Shown here: piece after piece, positions 43,398-51,842 of the stretch | Layout of the letters: every line of letters begins with the position of its first letter | Numbering within the stretch: the first letter of the stretch is position 1 | DNA from: Planctomycetota bacterium | GTDB taxonomy: Bacteria > Planctomycetota > Phycisphaerae > UBA1845 > UTPLA1 | Assembly: GCA_003576905.1 (NCBI GenBank) | Contig: QEVG01000021.1 | Location: forward strand, 1-64,000 | Direction of reading: 5' to 3' | DNA length: 64,000 nucleotides | Made by a program: the position numbers and the translations under genes | The notes under the pieces: generated by a model | What the model was told of the DNA's origin: nothing | What the model saw: only the letters and a program-made list of their open reading frames with translations | The model's database searches: none

Positions 43398-44690
43398 TTA
43401 CTTCGCCGTTGGTCCGCACAGCGCCGAAGCCCCCAGCAGCGATCGAATGCCGCCGCTCTGCCCCAGGTAGCGCATGCGCAGTGCCGCCGTTCCGGTGCCC
43501 AGCTCCCGCGCCCGGCCCGCCGTCCGGTCCACGATTCCGACGGCCCGCCGATACTCATCAATCCCGCAGTGCCCCCGCCCCGCGCCCGCCGCCAGGTAGC
43601 GCGCGATCCAGTCCGCCGTGCAGACCGCCGCGAGCAGCGCCGTCACGCCGTTCAGAACCGCCCAGCCGTAGTAACCTGCCCCAAACGCCGTGCCGCTGAG
43701 AATCCGCATCCGTACATACCGCGTCACGAGTTCCTCAGCCGCCTCTCGCGCTTCTTCATCCAGTGCCACCTCCGGCACGGCCTCGAGCATCGGCGCGCCT
43801 GCCCCCGGAATGATCTCCGGCGAGCGGCCTTCGCCCACGGCCAGCCGCCGCGAACGCTGGAGCTGTCCCCACCGATACCGCAGCCCGGAAAAATACGACA
43901 TCCGCGCCTGTTCAAATGAGATGTACGCGCAGTGCGAAAACACGCTCATCCGCAAGAGTTTCATCTGCCGGCCCGTAGGGCAGGGCGGCGACGCTGCCTC
44001 GCGCAGTGCCTCCGGCAGGTCCGACAGGAGCAGGTCCAGTAGCTCGATGAACCGCTCCGCGCGGAGCTTCTCCAGCTTCGCCCCGCTCAGCGTCTCCACA
44101 AGAATCGCCACGCCCGTCAGCCGCTCGCCAAGTGACCGGTTCATGTCACGCAGCCACCGATCCAGCCGATCCACCAGCGCCTTGTGCTCCGCCACCGACA
44201 TCTCCCGGCCCTCGCGCAGCAGCAGGGGACCCCCGCGCTCCGCGAACCAGAGCCGCTCCGCCTCGTCCAGCGCCCCGGACAGCCGTATCACCTCTCCGCG
44301 ATGTGCCGACAGCCCCGATCCCCGGCTCGCCGCCGCGCTCGGACAGTCGAACCGGATCGTCGTCCGCAGCGCGTCCCCCTCGCGGTTCAGCGAAAACGGA
44401 TAAAGGCGGCATGCCAATGGCTTGGCATCTTCTCCATGTTCCTCGTGTATGCGGCATCGGCCCGCCGCGCTCAGAAAAACGCACGCCCCGTCCGCGCCGT
44501 GGTTCAGCACCGTCTCCCGGCCCAGCTTCACATACGGCGGACCCGCGATCTGTCCCGTCCAGTTCTGCCCGTCGATAAGCGCGATGTCCCGACGCGTCAG
44601 ATGAACGACCAGCTCCCGGCAGCAGTTCGTGCAGCCGTGACAATCCCAGTGCTGAGGCTTCAGTTCCGTGAAAAGGACGGGCAGCTTCAT
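43398..44690 (-). CDS. YkgJ/FliB-like cysteine-cluster protein
   Basis: 430 aa. DCHGCTNCCRELVVHLTRRD at the N-terminus, then CVFLSAAGRCRIHEEHG and CRLYPF, give the CxxCxxCC...C...C cluster of the YkgJ family (metal or iron-sulfur binding). The cluster also occurs in the flagellin lysine N-methylase FliB. The other 320 residues are helical and unassigned; MSYFSGLRYRWGQLQRSRRL may be a membrane-proximal amphipathic region, and near the C-terminus there is GYYGWAVLNGVTALLAAVC. Its start overlaps the stop of the deacetylase gene (4 bp). Convergent with motB 9 bp away; a flagellar role is only suggested by position. Confidence 0.75.
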   Translation of the reverse strand: MKLPVLFTELKPQHWDCHGCTNCCRELVVHLTRRDIALIDGQNWTGQIAGPPYVKLGRETVLNHGADGACVFLSAAGRCRIHEEHGEDAKPLACRLYPFSLNREGDALRTTIRFDCPSAAASRGSGLSAHRGEVIRLSGALDEAERLWFAERGGPLLLREGREMSVAEHKALVDRLDRWLRDMNRSLGERLTGVAILVETLSGAKLEKLRAERFIELLDLLLSDLPEALREAASPPCPTGRQMKLLRMSVFSHCAYISFEQARMSYFSGLRYRWGQLQRSRRLAVGEGRSPEIIPGAGAPMLEAVPEVALDEEAREAAEELVTRYVRMRILSGTAFGAGYYGWAVLNGVTALLAAVCTADWIARYLAAGAGRGHCGIDEYRRAVGIVDRTAGRARELGTGTAALRMRYLGQSGGIRSLLGASALCGPTAK

Positions 44691-45547
44691 CGTGTCGGTT
44701 CCACGCCCGCCGCGCCGGGTGCGATCAGCTTTCGAAAGCCCCCCAGGCTCTTGTACCCCTGCACCGTGTAGCGCGGCATGCGATACGGATTCGTCCCCGG
44801 CACGATCCTTCCCCTGTCGGAGACAAACACCGCGTCATACCCCTCGCGCCGCGCGAAAGTCAGAACGCGTTCGTCATACCAGTTCCCCGGCACCGCCATG
44901 TATGCAACCCGGCGGCCGGTCAGGTTTGAAAGTACCTCGCGCGATTCCCGCAACTCGGCGGCCAGTTCACGATCGCTGAGATCGCGCAGGGGCCGGTGCG
45001 TCGCCCCGTGCGCCTGCACATCCAGCACACGCGGGTCGAGCGAGCGTATCTCATCGTCCGTCAGCCGCGCCCGATCCGGCCGCTCCGCGTCGAAGACAAA
45101 TGCACATGGATCGGTCGTCACAAAAAGCGTGGCCCGCATGCCATACTTTCGCAGCAGCGGCTCCGCCATGGTCAGCGCGCTTCGATTCCCGTCGTCAATC
45201 GTGATCAGCACCGCCGGATGGGGCGGCCGCCCCTCGCCCCGGGCAAACGCCACCGCCTCATCCGCGCCGATCGCGCGATACCCCCAGCGTCGCAGTTCCG
45301 CGAGCTGCTCCTCGAAACGCTCGACCGGTATCGAATAAACCCGTTCATCGCCCGCCAGCCCCGCGTAATCCGCCGACGTGACAAATCGGTGGTACATCAG
45401 GCAGATAATCCCGCCCGAATCGCGGACGCCGCCCGGCGACCCCGGCACCGCGGTATTCCGCGACCGCGTCGGCGCATCCGCGCCGGAGCTAAGCAGTGCA
45501 GCGACTGCCGCGACCAGCGCGATTCCGACAGCCTTGAAGTTTTTCAT
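44687..45547 (-). CDS. Exported polysaccharide deacetylase
   Basis: 286 aa from ATG 45547. The signal-like start (VGIALVAAVAALLSSGADA) is followed by a carbohydrate esterase 4 (NodB) fold: MYHRF, VLITIDDGNRSAL (the catalytic TxDDG), HGATHRPL (H-x3-H zinc site, here HGATH) and DVQAHGAT. The enzyme probably deacetylates GlcNAc polymers such as peptidoglycan or exopolysaccharide. An upstream in-frame start at 45703 lies in R-rich sequence without coding character. Overlaps the YkgJ-like gene by 4 bp. Confidence 0.85.
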   Translation of the reverse strand: MKNFKAVGIALVAAVAALLSSGADAPTRSRNTAVPGSPGGVRDSGGIICLMYHRFVTSADYAGLAGDERVYSIPVERFEEQLAELRRWGYRAIGADEAVAFARGEGRPPHPAVLITIDDGNRSALTMAEPLLRKYGMRATLFVTTDPCAFVFDAERPDRARLTDDEIRSLDPRVLDVQAHGATHRPLRDLSDRELAAELRESREVLSNLTGRRVAYMAVPGNWYDERVLTFARREGYDAVFVSDRGRIVPGTNPYRMPRYTVQGYKSLGGFRKLIAPGAAGVEPTR

Positions 45548-45706
45548 GCGTGCCAGACCCGAAGCTCCTCGACGAGACCGGGCATTATGATAGCATGCCG
45601 GGCGATTCAAACGCCAAGCCCGGCGAGAGCCCGTGTGCCCCGCGGGCGGGGCCGGCCGCGCGGCGTTGCATGCCGATTGAGGTTTGCCCGGTTCAGGAGT
45701 CACCCC

Positions 45707-45880
45707 ATGGCGTCATCCGATTCGCAGCCCGGCACGCCGAAGGTGGGCGAGCGCACCACCGCCACCGAGTGGGTGGTCATCGCGGCGCTTGTTCTCGTGG
45801 TCATCATCGGCGGCATTACCCTCCTCGGCGAGCGGATATCGGGTGTCACGGAGCCGGCCGACGCGCAGGTCGCGGAGTAG
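45707..45880 (+). CDS. 57-aa single-helix protein resembling a Flp/TadE-type pilin core
   Basis: A very small ORF with an excellent AGGAG 8 bp before the ATG. It has a 20-residue polar start, then TTATEWVVIAALVLVVIIGG and ITLLGERISGVTEPADAQ. The pattern T-A-T-E-W followed by a hydrophobic helix and a Leu-Gly turn recalls Flp-type class IVb pilins (GATAVEY-LIAALIAVVIIGA). No Gly at the usual processing point is obvious and no tad genes lie nearby, so this is a resemblance, not an assignment. It precedes the MmcQ-like gene by 59 bp. Confidence 0.6.
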   Translation: MASSDSQPGTPKVGERTTATEWVVIAALVLVVIIGGITLLGERISGVTEPADAQVAE

Positions 45881-45939
45881 GCGGAGTTGCTGTTCGCTGC
45901 CCGATCAGATCGAACGTGCTTTACACGAGGTTCGACGTC

Positions 45940-46281
45940 ATGACCCCGGACGCCTTTCGCCGACTTGCACTCAGCTTCCCGGAGGCAACCGAGGGCGCGC
46001 ACATGAATCACCCCGACTTTCGCGTCGGCGGCAAGATCTTCGCCACCCTTTGGCCCGACGAGAACTGGGGCATGGTCAAGCTCACTCCCGAACAGCAGCG
46101 CATGTTTGTTCAGGCCGAGCCGGAAATTTTCGCGCCGATCAAGGGCGGCTGGGGCAAGAGGGGAGCGACGCAGGTCCGCCTCCACCCTGCAAAAAAGGCC
46201 GTGGTCAAGCATGCCCTTGCCACCGCCTGGCGCAACACCGCCCCGAAGCGGCTTGCCGAAAAGCACGAAGATGACTTCTGA
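45940..46281 (+). CDS. MmcQ/YjbR family protein
   Basis: 113 aa. MTPDAFRRLALSFPEATEGA and HMNHPDFRVGGKIFATLWPD, then GWGKRGATQVRLHPA, are the conserved blocks of the MmcQ/YjbR family (cyanophage-type DNA-binding double-wing fold). Members are small cytoplasmic proteins of unproven function. Start ATG 45940 with GAGG upstream. It follows the 57-aa peptide on the same strand. Confidence 0.85.
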   Translation: MTPDAFRRLALSFPEATEGAHMNHPDFRVGGKIFATLWPDENWGMVKLTPEQQRMFVQAEPEIFAPIKGGWGKRGATQVRLHPAKKAVVKHALATAWRNTAPKRLAEKHEDDF

Positions 46282-46391
46282 CGACATGCAGCGTTCCGAA
46301 CGCCTCTGCGGCCTGGGGTCATGATCCGCCGGGTGCTTTCGCTCCGCATTTCTGCGTCTTCCACCGCCCCCAAGCCGATACGATTCTTGCC

Positions 46392-47906
46392 ATGAACCGG
46401 ACGACGCCATCTCCCGACCGCAGGCTAAGTCCGTTCGCCGTCTGGTTCGCAGCCATATTTCTCGCCCTCCTGCTCGTCGGGCGGGAGCGTATGTTCCGCG
46501 ACCCTGGCACGCTCTGGCACACCGTCGTCGGCGAGCGCATGCTCGACACCCGGCAGGTGATCCGCACCGATCCCTTCAGCTTCACATGTGAAGGTCGCCC
46601 GTGGATCGCGCAGCAGTGGCTCGCCGAGTGTCTGATGGCACTACTTCATCGCGCCGCGTCTCTGGACGGCCTTCTGCTCGGCGCGGCGGCCCTCCTTGCG
46701 GCCGCTTACGCCTCGATCGCCGCGCGGCTCATGGCCCGCGGGGCCGGACCCGCCGGCGCGGCAATCGTCGTCGCCCTCGTGGTCGGCGCGTCCTCGTTTC
46801 ATTTCCATGCCCGTCCGCATGTCTTCACCATCGCCTTCGCGGCATGGACGTTCGGTGCGCTTTGCGATGTGGAATCCGGCCGCGCCGCCTCGCGCCGCCT
46901 CTGGCTCCTGCCGCTCGTATTGGCGCTCTGGACCAATCTCCACGGCGGCGCCCTCGGCGGTGTCCTTACCATTCTCCTGGCCCTCGCGGGCTGGATCGCC
47001 GTGATGCGGCTCACCTCCCCGCGCTCCGCGCGCGGCTTCCCCGTTCTCGTCGCGGTCGGCGCGGCCGTCGTCGCCGCCGTGCTGGTAAACCCCTTCGGCC
47101 TTGAACTGCCCCGCGTCTGGCTGGCCCTGATGAACTCCCGGGTGCTTCCCGCGATCATGCAGGAACACGGCCCGCTCGAACCCGGCAGCCCCGAGGCGTG
47201 GATGATCTTCGCCCTCGCCGCCCTCTACGTTGGCGTCCTGTTTGACAGCCGCCGCGTCATGCTGCGCGTCACCTGGTTGCTGCCGCTCGTCTGGCTCGTG
47301 CTCGCAGTGTCACGAATACGGCACGCGCCCATCTTCGCCGTCCTCGCCGCTGTCGCCGTCGCCGAGATGCTCCCCTGTTCCGCGCTGCTCACAGTGCTGC
47401 GAGATCGCCGAAGCCTTTTCGCCGCATCCGGCGTCGGATCATCGCCCCCGCGGGCCGGGCGGTGGGCCGCCCCGGCGCTCGTTCTTCTCGTTCTTGCCGT
47501 CCAGACCCTGGGGTGGCGTCTCCCCCTGATCGGAGCGGGCTGGGCGCGCCTCAGCCCCGACTACTGGCCCGTCGAGGCGGTACAGCAGCTTGCGGAAGCC
47601 GCCCCCAGAACGGCCCGCCCCCGCGTATTCAACCAGATGTCCTACGGCGGCTACCTCATCTACGCCCTTCCCCGCGCCCAAGTCTACATTGACGACCGCT
47701 GCGAGTTGTACGGCGACGGATTCCTGAAGGCGTACGACGCCCTGATGCGCCATCCGGCGGGGTTTGACGCCGAGGCGTCCCGCTGGAACTTCGACTTTGC
47801 CATCGTATCCTCCCGCTCCCGGCTCGCCGAACACCTGCGTGCGAATCGCGCATGGCGCGTGGTCCACCGCGATGACACCGCGACCCTCTTTCAGCCGCAA
47901 AATTGA
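46392..47906 (+). CDS. Polytopic membrane protein, probable GT-C-like
   Basis: 504 aa. After helix 1 (FAVWFAAIFLALLLVGRE) comes FRDPGTLWHTVVGERMLDTR then DPFSFTCEGRPWIAQQWLA, a first-loop pattern shared by a set of bacterial polytopic proteins related to PMT transferases. About nine further membrane helices end in a soluble domain (RVFNQMSYGGYLIYALPRAQ, YIDDRCELYGDGFLKAYDAL). The soluble end is typical of these proteins, whose substrate is unknown. ATG start. Confidence 0.75.
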   Translation: MNRTTPSPDRRLSPFAVWFAAIFLALLLVGRERMFRDPGTLWHTVVGERMLDTRQVIRTDPFSFTCEGRPWIAQQWLAECLMALLHRAASLDGLLLGAAALLAAAYASIAARLMARGAGPAGAAIVVALVVGASSFHFHARPHVFTIAFAAWTFGALCDVESGRAASRRLWLLPLVLALWTNLHGGALGGVLTILLALAGWIAVMRLTSPRSARGFPVLVAVGAAVVAAVLVNPFGLELPRVWLALMNSRVLPAIMQEHGPLEPGSPEAWMIFALAALYVGVLFDSRRVMLRVTWLLPLVWLVLAVSRIRHAPIFAVLAAVAVAEMLPCSALLTVLRDRRSLFAASGVGSSPPRAGRWAAPALVLLVLAVQTLGWRLPLIGAGWARLSPDYWPVEAVQQLAEAAPRTARPRVFNQMSYGGYLIYALPRAQVYIDDRCELYGDGFLKAYDALMRHPAGFDAEASRWNFDFAIVSSRSRLAEHLRANRAWRVVHRDDTATLFQPQN

Positions 47907-48284
47907 TCCGCGATTCCGCCGCCTTGCGCGGCGCGAGCTTCGTCGTTGCGTTGCCGCTCCCCGGCAGATCTCACCGGCCCGCGCGCCGCGGGTCGCGCCG
48001 GAATCTCCCGTTTTCACGCCCATTCGACAGCGGTCCGCGGACCTTGCCCGACGGGCGCAGGAACCGCGCCACCCGCGCCGCCGACGCCCTCCGCTGCGCG
48101 CCAGATTCAAGGGCCCCAACATCCCGCCACGCGCTCAAGCGCGCCCCGGTCGACGGTCGATACGTCTAATCGCCTGAAGGCGCCCGGCAGACGTGTACGC
48201 AGGCGCGTTTCCCGGAATGCCCTTTTCTCTGGCACATTCGCCGATAGATTGCCGCCCGCCGAACGGCAACGTGGGAGTTGCACC
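47907..48284. other. Intergenic region without a supported gene
   Basis: About 380 bp, very GC-rich. The open frames here (for example 47903-48169) are Arg/Pro/Ala-rich without homology character or ribosome sites. No RNA gene or repeat stood out. Confidence 0.5.
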
Positions 48285-48482
48285 GTGAATCTGTCTCTCG
48301 CCGGTCCGGAGTCATTGAGCATGTCCAAGCGCGATCTCATCGAGCGCATCGTTGAGTTGAATCGTTCGGCGAAACGCGATTTCCTTCAGAGCTTCTCGGA
48401 GATCGAACTGGCCGATTATCTCCGGCAGCTCGAGTCCGTCTGCCCCATCGAAGAGTACGTCGTCTGGCCCATGGCCTCGTGA
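48285..48482 (+). CDS. 65-aa conserved-looking small protein
   Basis: The GTG at 48285 follows GGGAG, with an alternative ATG at 48321. Core: SKRDLIERIVELNRSAKRDF, LQSFSEIELADYLRQLE. The pattern LIExIxxLNRSAxxxFL-x-F-x-x-x-x-L-x-x-YLxxL looks like a small helical family of planctomycetes and other bacteria, but I cannot give its function. No cysteine motif or membrane helix is present beyond a single CPIEEY near the end. Confidence 0.6.
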   Translation: MNLSLAGPESLSMSKRDLIERIVELNRSAKRDFLQSFSEIELADYLRQLESVCPIEEYVVWPMAS

Positions 48483-48981
48483 CGCCCGGGGCTTCCCGCC
48501 TCTGCTGACTTCCTCTCCCTTGCGGCCCGTGGGTGCGCCGCGAGCGAGGCAGCCGTTCACTTCTCCCGGCCCGCCGCGTAAGCTGGAGCTGCGTTATGGC
48601 GGCCGCAGGCGCCGCCCCCCTGATGTCTTCGGTCGCAAAACGGCGCATGATCAGGCGACGTTTCGCGAGCGCGATCTACCGACGCCTGCGCGCCGCGGCA
48701 CACCGTACCGGACGGCGGATTCCGGGTATGGGGGAAAACCCGCCGCGGGGTATGCCGCACCCCGCTTTTCGGGACTCTCCCCCGGTTGCGACCGGATATT
48801 CAATCGCCCCTTTTTTGGGGCGGATTCCGGAGCGACAGTATCGCGGTTTCTTAATAAAGGACCTTTGTTCTAATATGCGTTCGCGCGTAAGATAGGGGAG
48901 TCTCGACCGGTCGGGCGGTCGAGCGTAAGTGACGAACTGCAACCGATTTCGCGCCGGATTGTCCGGCGACCGGGTTCAAGC
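48483..48981. other. 500-bp intergenic region with an unassigned hairpin and AT-rich promoter-like patch
   Basis: CGCCCC (48805-48810), six T, GGGGCG (48817-48822) make a 6-bp stem whose T-run is the loop, so it is not a terminator. Downstream, near 48851-48880, a local AT-rich stretch contains TAATAT and a 5-bp inverted repeat (AAAGG-A-CCTTT), possibly the promoter of the large repeat protein. No matching riboswitch class was recognised. Confidence 0.4.
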
Positions 48982-51600
48982 ATGTCCACGACGGCACGGT
49001 CAGGGCTGCTCTTCGCATGGGTCTCCACGCTCCTGGTGGGCGTGGGGCTCGAATGTCCGGGCGTGGCCCCCCAAGTAATCCCGACCCCTGGCACCGGCGT
49101 CGTGACGCTTCGGATTCAGAACGAATCCGGCTTCCGCGCGCGGGTCGAGTCTGAATTCGTTCTCGAAAACCTCGAGGTCCGCAAGACCCTGCGTATGCTC
49201 GACGCCATCGGTCTTGAATCCGAGGCCATGCTTCTGCCGACGCGCACCCATTTTCTCAGTGTCGTGGCCTACGTGGCCGACGACTCCGCTATTCCGCCCT
49301 CGGCCCTCCTGAAGCCCGGCGACGTGCTGGCCCAGGCCTCCTTCGAGTGGAATGTCGATTTCAAGGACGGCGACACCCTGCTCTTTGTCATCCCGGCGCC
49401 CGACGACAGCGGCGGACAGATAATCGACTGCAACTCCAACGGCGTCTCGGACCTGCTCGACATCCAGTCCGAGACCAGCGCCGACTGCAACACCAACGGC
49501 ATTCCCGACGAATGCGATATCGCCGGGCAGCCCGACCTCGACTGCGACGAGAACGGCACGCTCGACGCCTGCGAACCCGGAAACGAGTCCCTTTTTGACT
49601 GCAACGAAAACGGCGTCTTCGACGCCTGCGACATTCGAAACGGGACCAGCCTGGACTGCAACGCCAACGGCGTTCCCGACGAGTGCGATCTCTGGTCCGA
49701 AGGCAGCTACGACTGCAACGACAATGGAAAGCCGGACGAATGCGACATCGCCTCCGGGTTCAGCGAGGACTGCCAGTCCAACGGCATTCCCGACGAGTGC
49801 GACATCGCCTATGGCGAAAGCGACGACTGCAACTCAAACGGCATTCCCGATGAATGCGACGTCGAGCACGACGCCGACGTCCTGCCGCGCGGAACCGAAG
49901 GCGCGTTGCTTTTTCCCGTCGACGAGACCCATCAGCTCGCCATGCTGCCTACCGATGACGGCTCCTCCGCCCAGATCGACCTCGGCTTCGGCTTCCAGCT
50001 GTACGGCGTGACCCATCACTCCGTGTACATCAACAACAACGGCAACATCTCCTTCGGGGCGGCCTTCCCCCAGTTCACGTCGACCGGTTTTCCGGTTCAG
50101 AACTTCCCCATGGTCGCTCCCTTCTGGGCAGACGTGGACACCCGCGGCGAGCTGGGCCGCGTCGTCTACAAGCTCACCGAGCACGCCCTCATCGTGACCT
50201 GGGAATCGGTCGGTTATTTCAACCAGAAAGGCGACAAGCGCAACACCTTTCAGGTCGCCATCTCCGACGGCGACGATCCCGTCATCGGCATGGGAAATAA
50301 CGTCGCCTTCAGCTACGCAAACATGCAATGGACCACCGGCGACGCCTCAGGCGGCGCCGGCGGCTTCGGAGGTGTGCCGGCGACTGTCGGCGCGAACGCG
50401 GGAGACAATCAGAATTTTTTTCAGATCGGCCGCTTCAGCCAGCCCGGAGACGCGTATGACGGGCCGCTCGGAGCGGCCGATGGAATCGACTTCCTCGACG
50501 ATCAGGTCATTCGCTTCAGCACCGCCGGCGGCACCACCAACGTCGCCCCCATCGCGACCGGCCTTCCGCCCGACGGTGTTCTCCGCGTCAATCCCCGCAA
50601 CGGCGAATCCGTCGATCTCCTCATTCAGTTCCTGAGTCCTGAAGCGGGCCAGACCACCACCCTGACCGTCCAGGACGTCGGCGGGGCGGGTGTGCACGGC
50701 CTGACCTTTGAAAACACCCCTGGCAACACCGCGACCGTCCGGTTCCTCTGGACGCCCGATTGCAACGATCAGGGGCTCTTTCAGTTCGTGATGACCGCCC
50801 GCGACGACTTCATCACGCCCGCCGAGTCCGTCTCGTCCTTCCAGATCCTCGTCACCTGCTTCAGCGAGGACTGCAACGGCAATCAGATTCCCGATGAGTG
50901 CGAGACCGACTGCGACGGCAACGGCCGTCCCGATGACTGCGACATGGCACTGTGCGAGGGCCGGCCCGGCTGCGGCGACTGCAACGAAAACGGCGTCATG
51001 GATTCCTGCGACATCGACTCCGGCTACAGCGACGACGAAAACGAAAACCTTATCCCCGACGACTGCGAGCCGGAGCAGGGATTTCCGCGCATCGGCGACC
51101 ACGGTTCAATCAAGATCACCGTCCCCCTGACCCGTGTCGATGTCGGCCCCGTCATTCCGCTCGACGACTTCCCCAACGGCGTCACGATCGGGCCCGGCGT
51201 CAGGGCCCGGATCGGTTCCGACGCCGCCTGTCCGGATCCCGATGCCGGCCCCTCAACCGACGGCCAGTCCGGCCAGAGTCCCTATCTCGCCGTCCGCACC
51301 GTCTGCGGAAGCGCCGGCATTTCCGTCATTTTTGACGAGACCGTGGCCGGGCAGTTGCCCGTCTGGTCCACCATTGCAGGCGTGCAGTCCTCCAGCCCTT
51401 TCCTCGTCGAGGCCTTCAACGACGCGGGCGAGTGCGTGGCCTGCGGCAGTTCCGCGGTCTTCGCTTCATCCCCGCAGTCGGACCAGCCCGAGACCCTTGC
51501 CCTGTCGGTACAGGTGAATGCCGGCATCTCGAGAATTCACATCCGCCGCGACTCGATCGGAGACCTCCTCGTCACCGCGCCGGACCTCCTGCACGACTGA
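48982..51600 (+). CDS. Large secreted protein with TSP3/dockerin-like repeats and a NIDO-like domain
   Basis: 872 aa. A signal-like start (GLLFAWVSTLLVGVGLEC) may end at a lipobox-like Cys. Residues about 149-294 hold eight consecutive 19-residue calcium-loop repeats (DCNxNGxPDECDI). Then comes a NIDO-like domain (GFGFQLYGVTHHSVYINNNG, GNISFGAAFPQFTSTGF, VAPFWADVDTRGELGRVVYK). A cadherin/Ig-like block (PPDGVLRVNPRNGESVDL) follows, then more DCNGNQIPDECE loops at 50869-51070. The C-terminal 180 residues look like a beta-sandwich ending LLHD. It is probably a matrix or adhesion protein whose fold depends on calcium. Confidence 0.85.
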   Translation: MSTTARSGLLFAWVSTLLVGVGLECPGVAPQVIPTPGTGVVTLRIQNESGFRARVESEFVLENLEVRKTLRMLDAIGLESEAMLLPTRTHFLSVVAYVADDSAIPPSALLKPGDVLAQASFEWNVDFKDGDTLLFVIPAPDDSGGQIIDCNSNGVSDLLDIQSETSADCNTNGIPDECDIAGQPDLDCDENGTLDACEPGNESLFDCNENGVFDACDIRNGTSLDCNANGVPDECDLWSEGSYDCNDNGKPDECDIASGFSEDCQSNGIPDECDIAYGESDDCNSNGIPDECDVEHDADVLPRGTEGALLFPVDETHQLAMLPTDDGSSAQIDLGFGFQLYGVTHHSVYINNNGNISFGAAFPQFTSTGFPVQNFPMVAPFWADVDTRGELGRVVYKLTEHALIVTWESVGYFNQKGDKRNTFQVAISDGDDPVIGMGNNVAFSYANMQWTTGDASGGAGGFGGVPATVGANAGDNQNFFQIGRFSQPGDAYDGPLGAADGIDFLDDQVIRFSTAGGTTNVAPIATGLPPDGVLRVNPRNGESVDLLIQFLSPEAGQTTTLTVQDVGGAGVHGLTFENTPGNTATVRFLWTPDCNDQGLFQFVMTARDDFITPAESVSSFQILVTCFSEDCNGNQIPDECETDCDGNGRPDDCDMALCEGRPGCGDCNENGVMDSCDIDSGYSDDENENLIPDDCEPEQGFPRIGDHGSIKITVPLTRVDVGPVIPLDDFPNGVTIGPGVRARIGSDAACPDPDAGPSTDGQSGQSPYLAVRTVCGSAGISVIFDETVAGQLPVWSTIAGVQSSSPFLVEAFNDAGECVACGSSAVFASSPQSDQPETLALSVQVNAGISRIHIRRDSIGDLLVTAPDLLHD
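49426..49863 (+). repeat. Eight 57-bp tandem repeats encoding 19-aa calcium loops
   Basis: Unit starts are spaced exactly 57 bp from 49426 to 49825, each beginning with the codons for D-C. The core is DCNxNGxPDECD, the variable half about seven residues. Copies differ at the DNA level, so expansion is not recent, but the register is exact. Confidence 0.9.
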
Positions 51601-51842
51601 TCCTTCTCCGCGCCGCCCAGATTTTACCCCGCACCATATTCTCGACCGGTTTTTTCAGTTTGCCCCGCTGCCGACACTGTTCAAACGCCTTCGCGCAGGA
51701 CTTGCCGGTATTCCGCCTGTTTCTATAATGCGGCTCGCCCGCCGGGTGGACGGGGTCCACGACCGCCTCTTCGGGTCGCGCGTGTCAATGGAATGACGAC
51801 CCGCCCGCGCATGCCGGCTGGTAATCAACGGGAAGGACGATC

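Noticed and set aside
47903-48169. Arg/Pro-rich 88-aa ORF
   Set aside because: Composition is that of an out-of-frame GC-rich stretch; no ribosome site and no recognisable motif.
48805-48822. Rho-independent terminator
   Set aside because: The six T residues form the loop of the hairpin rather than a tail after it.
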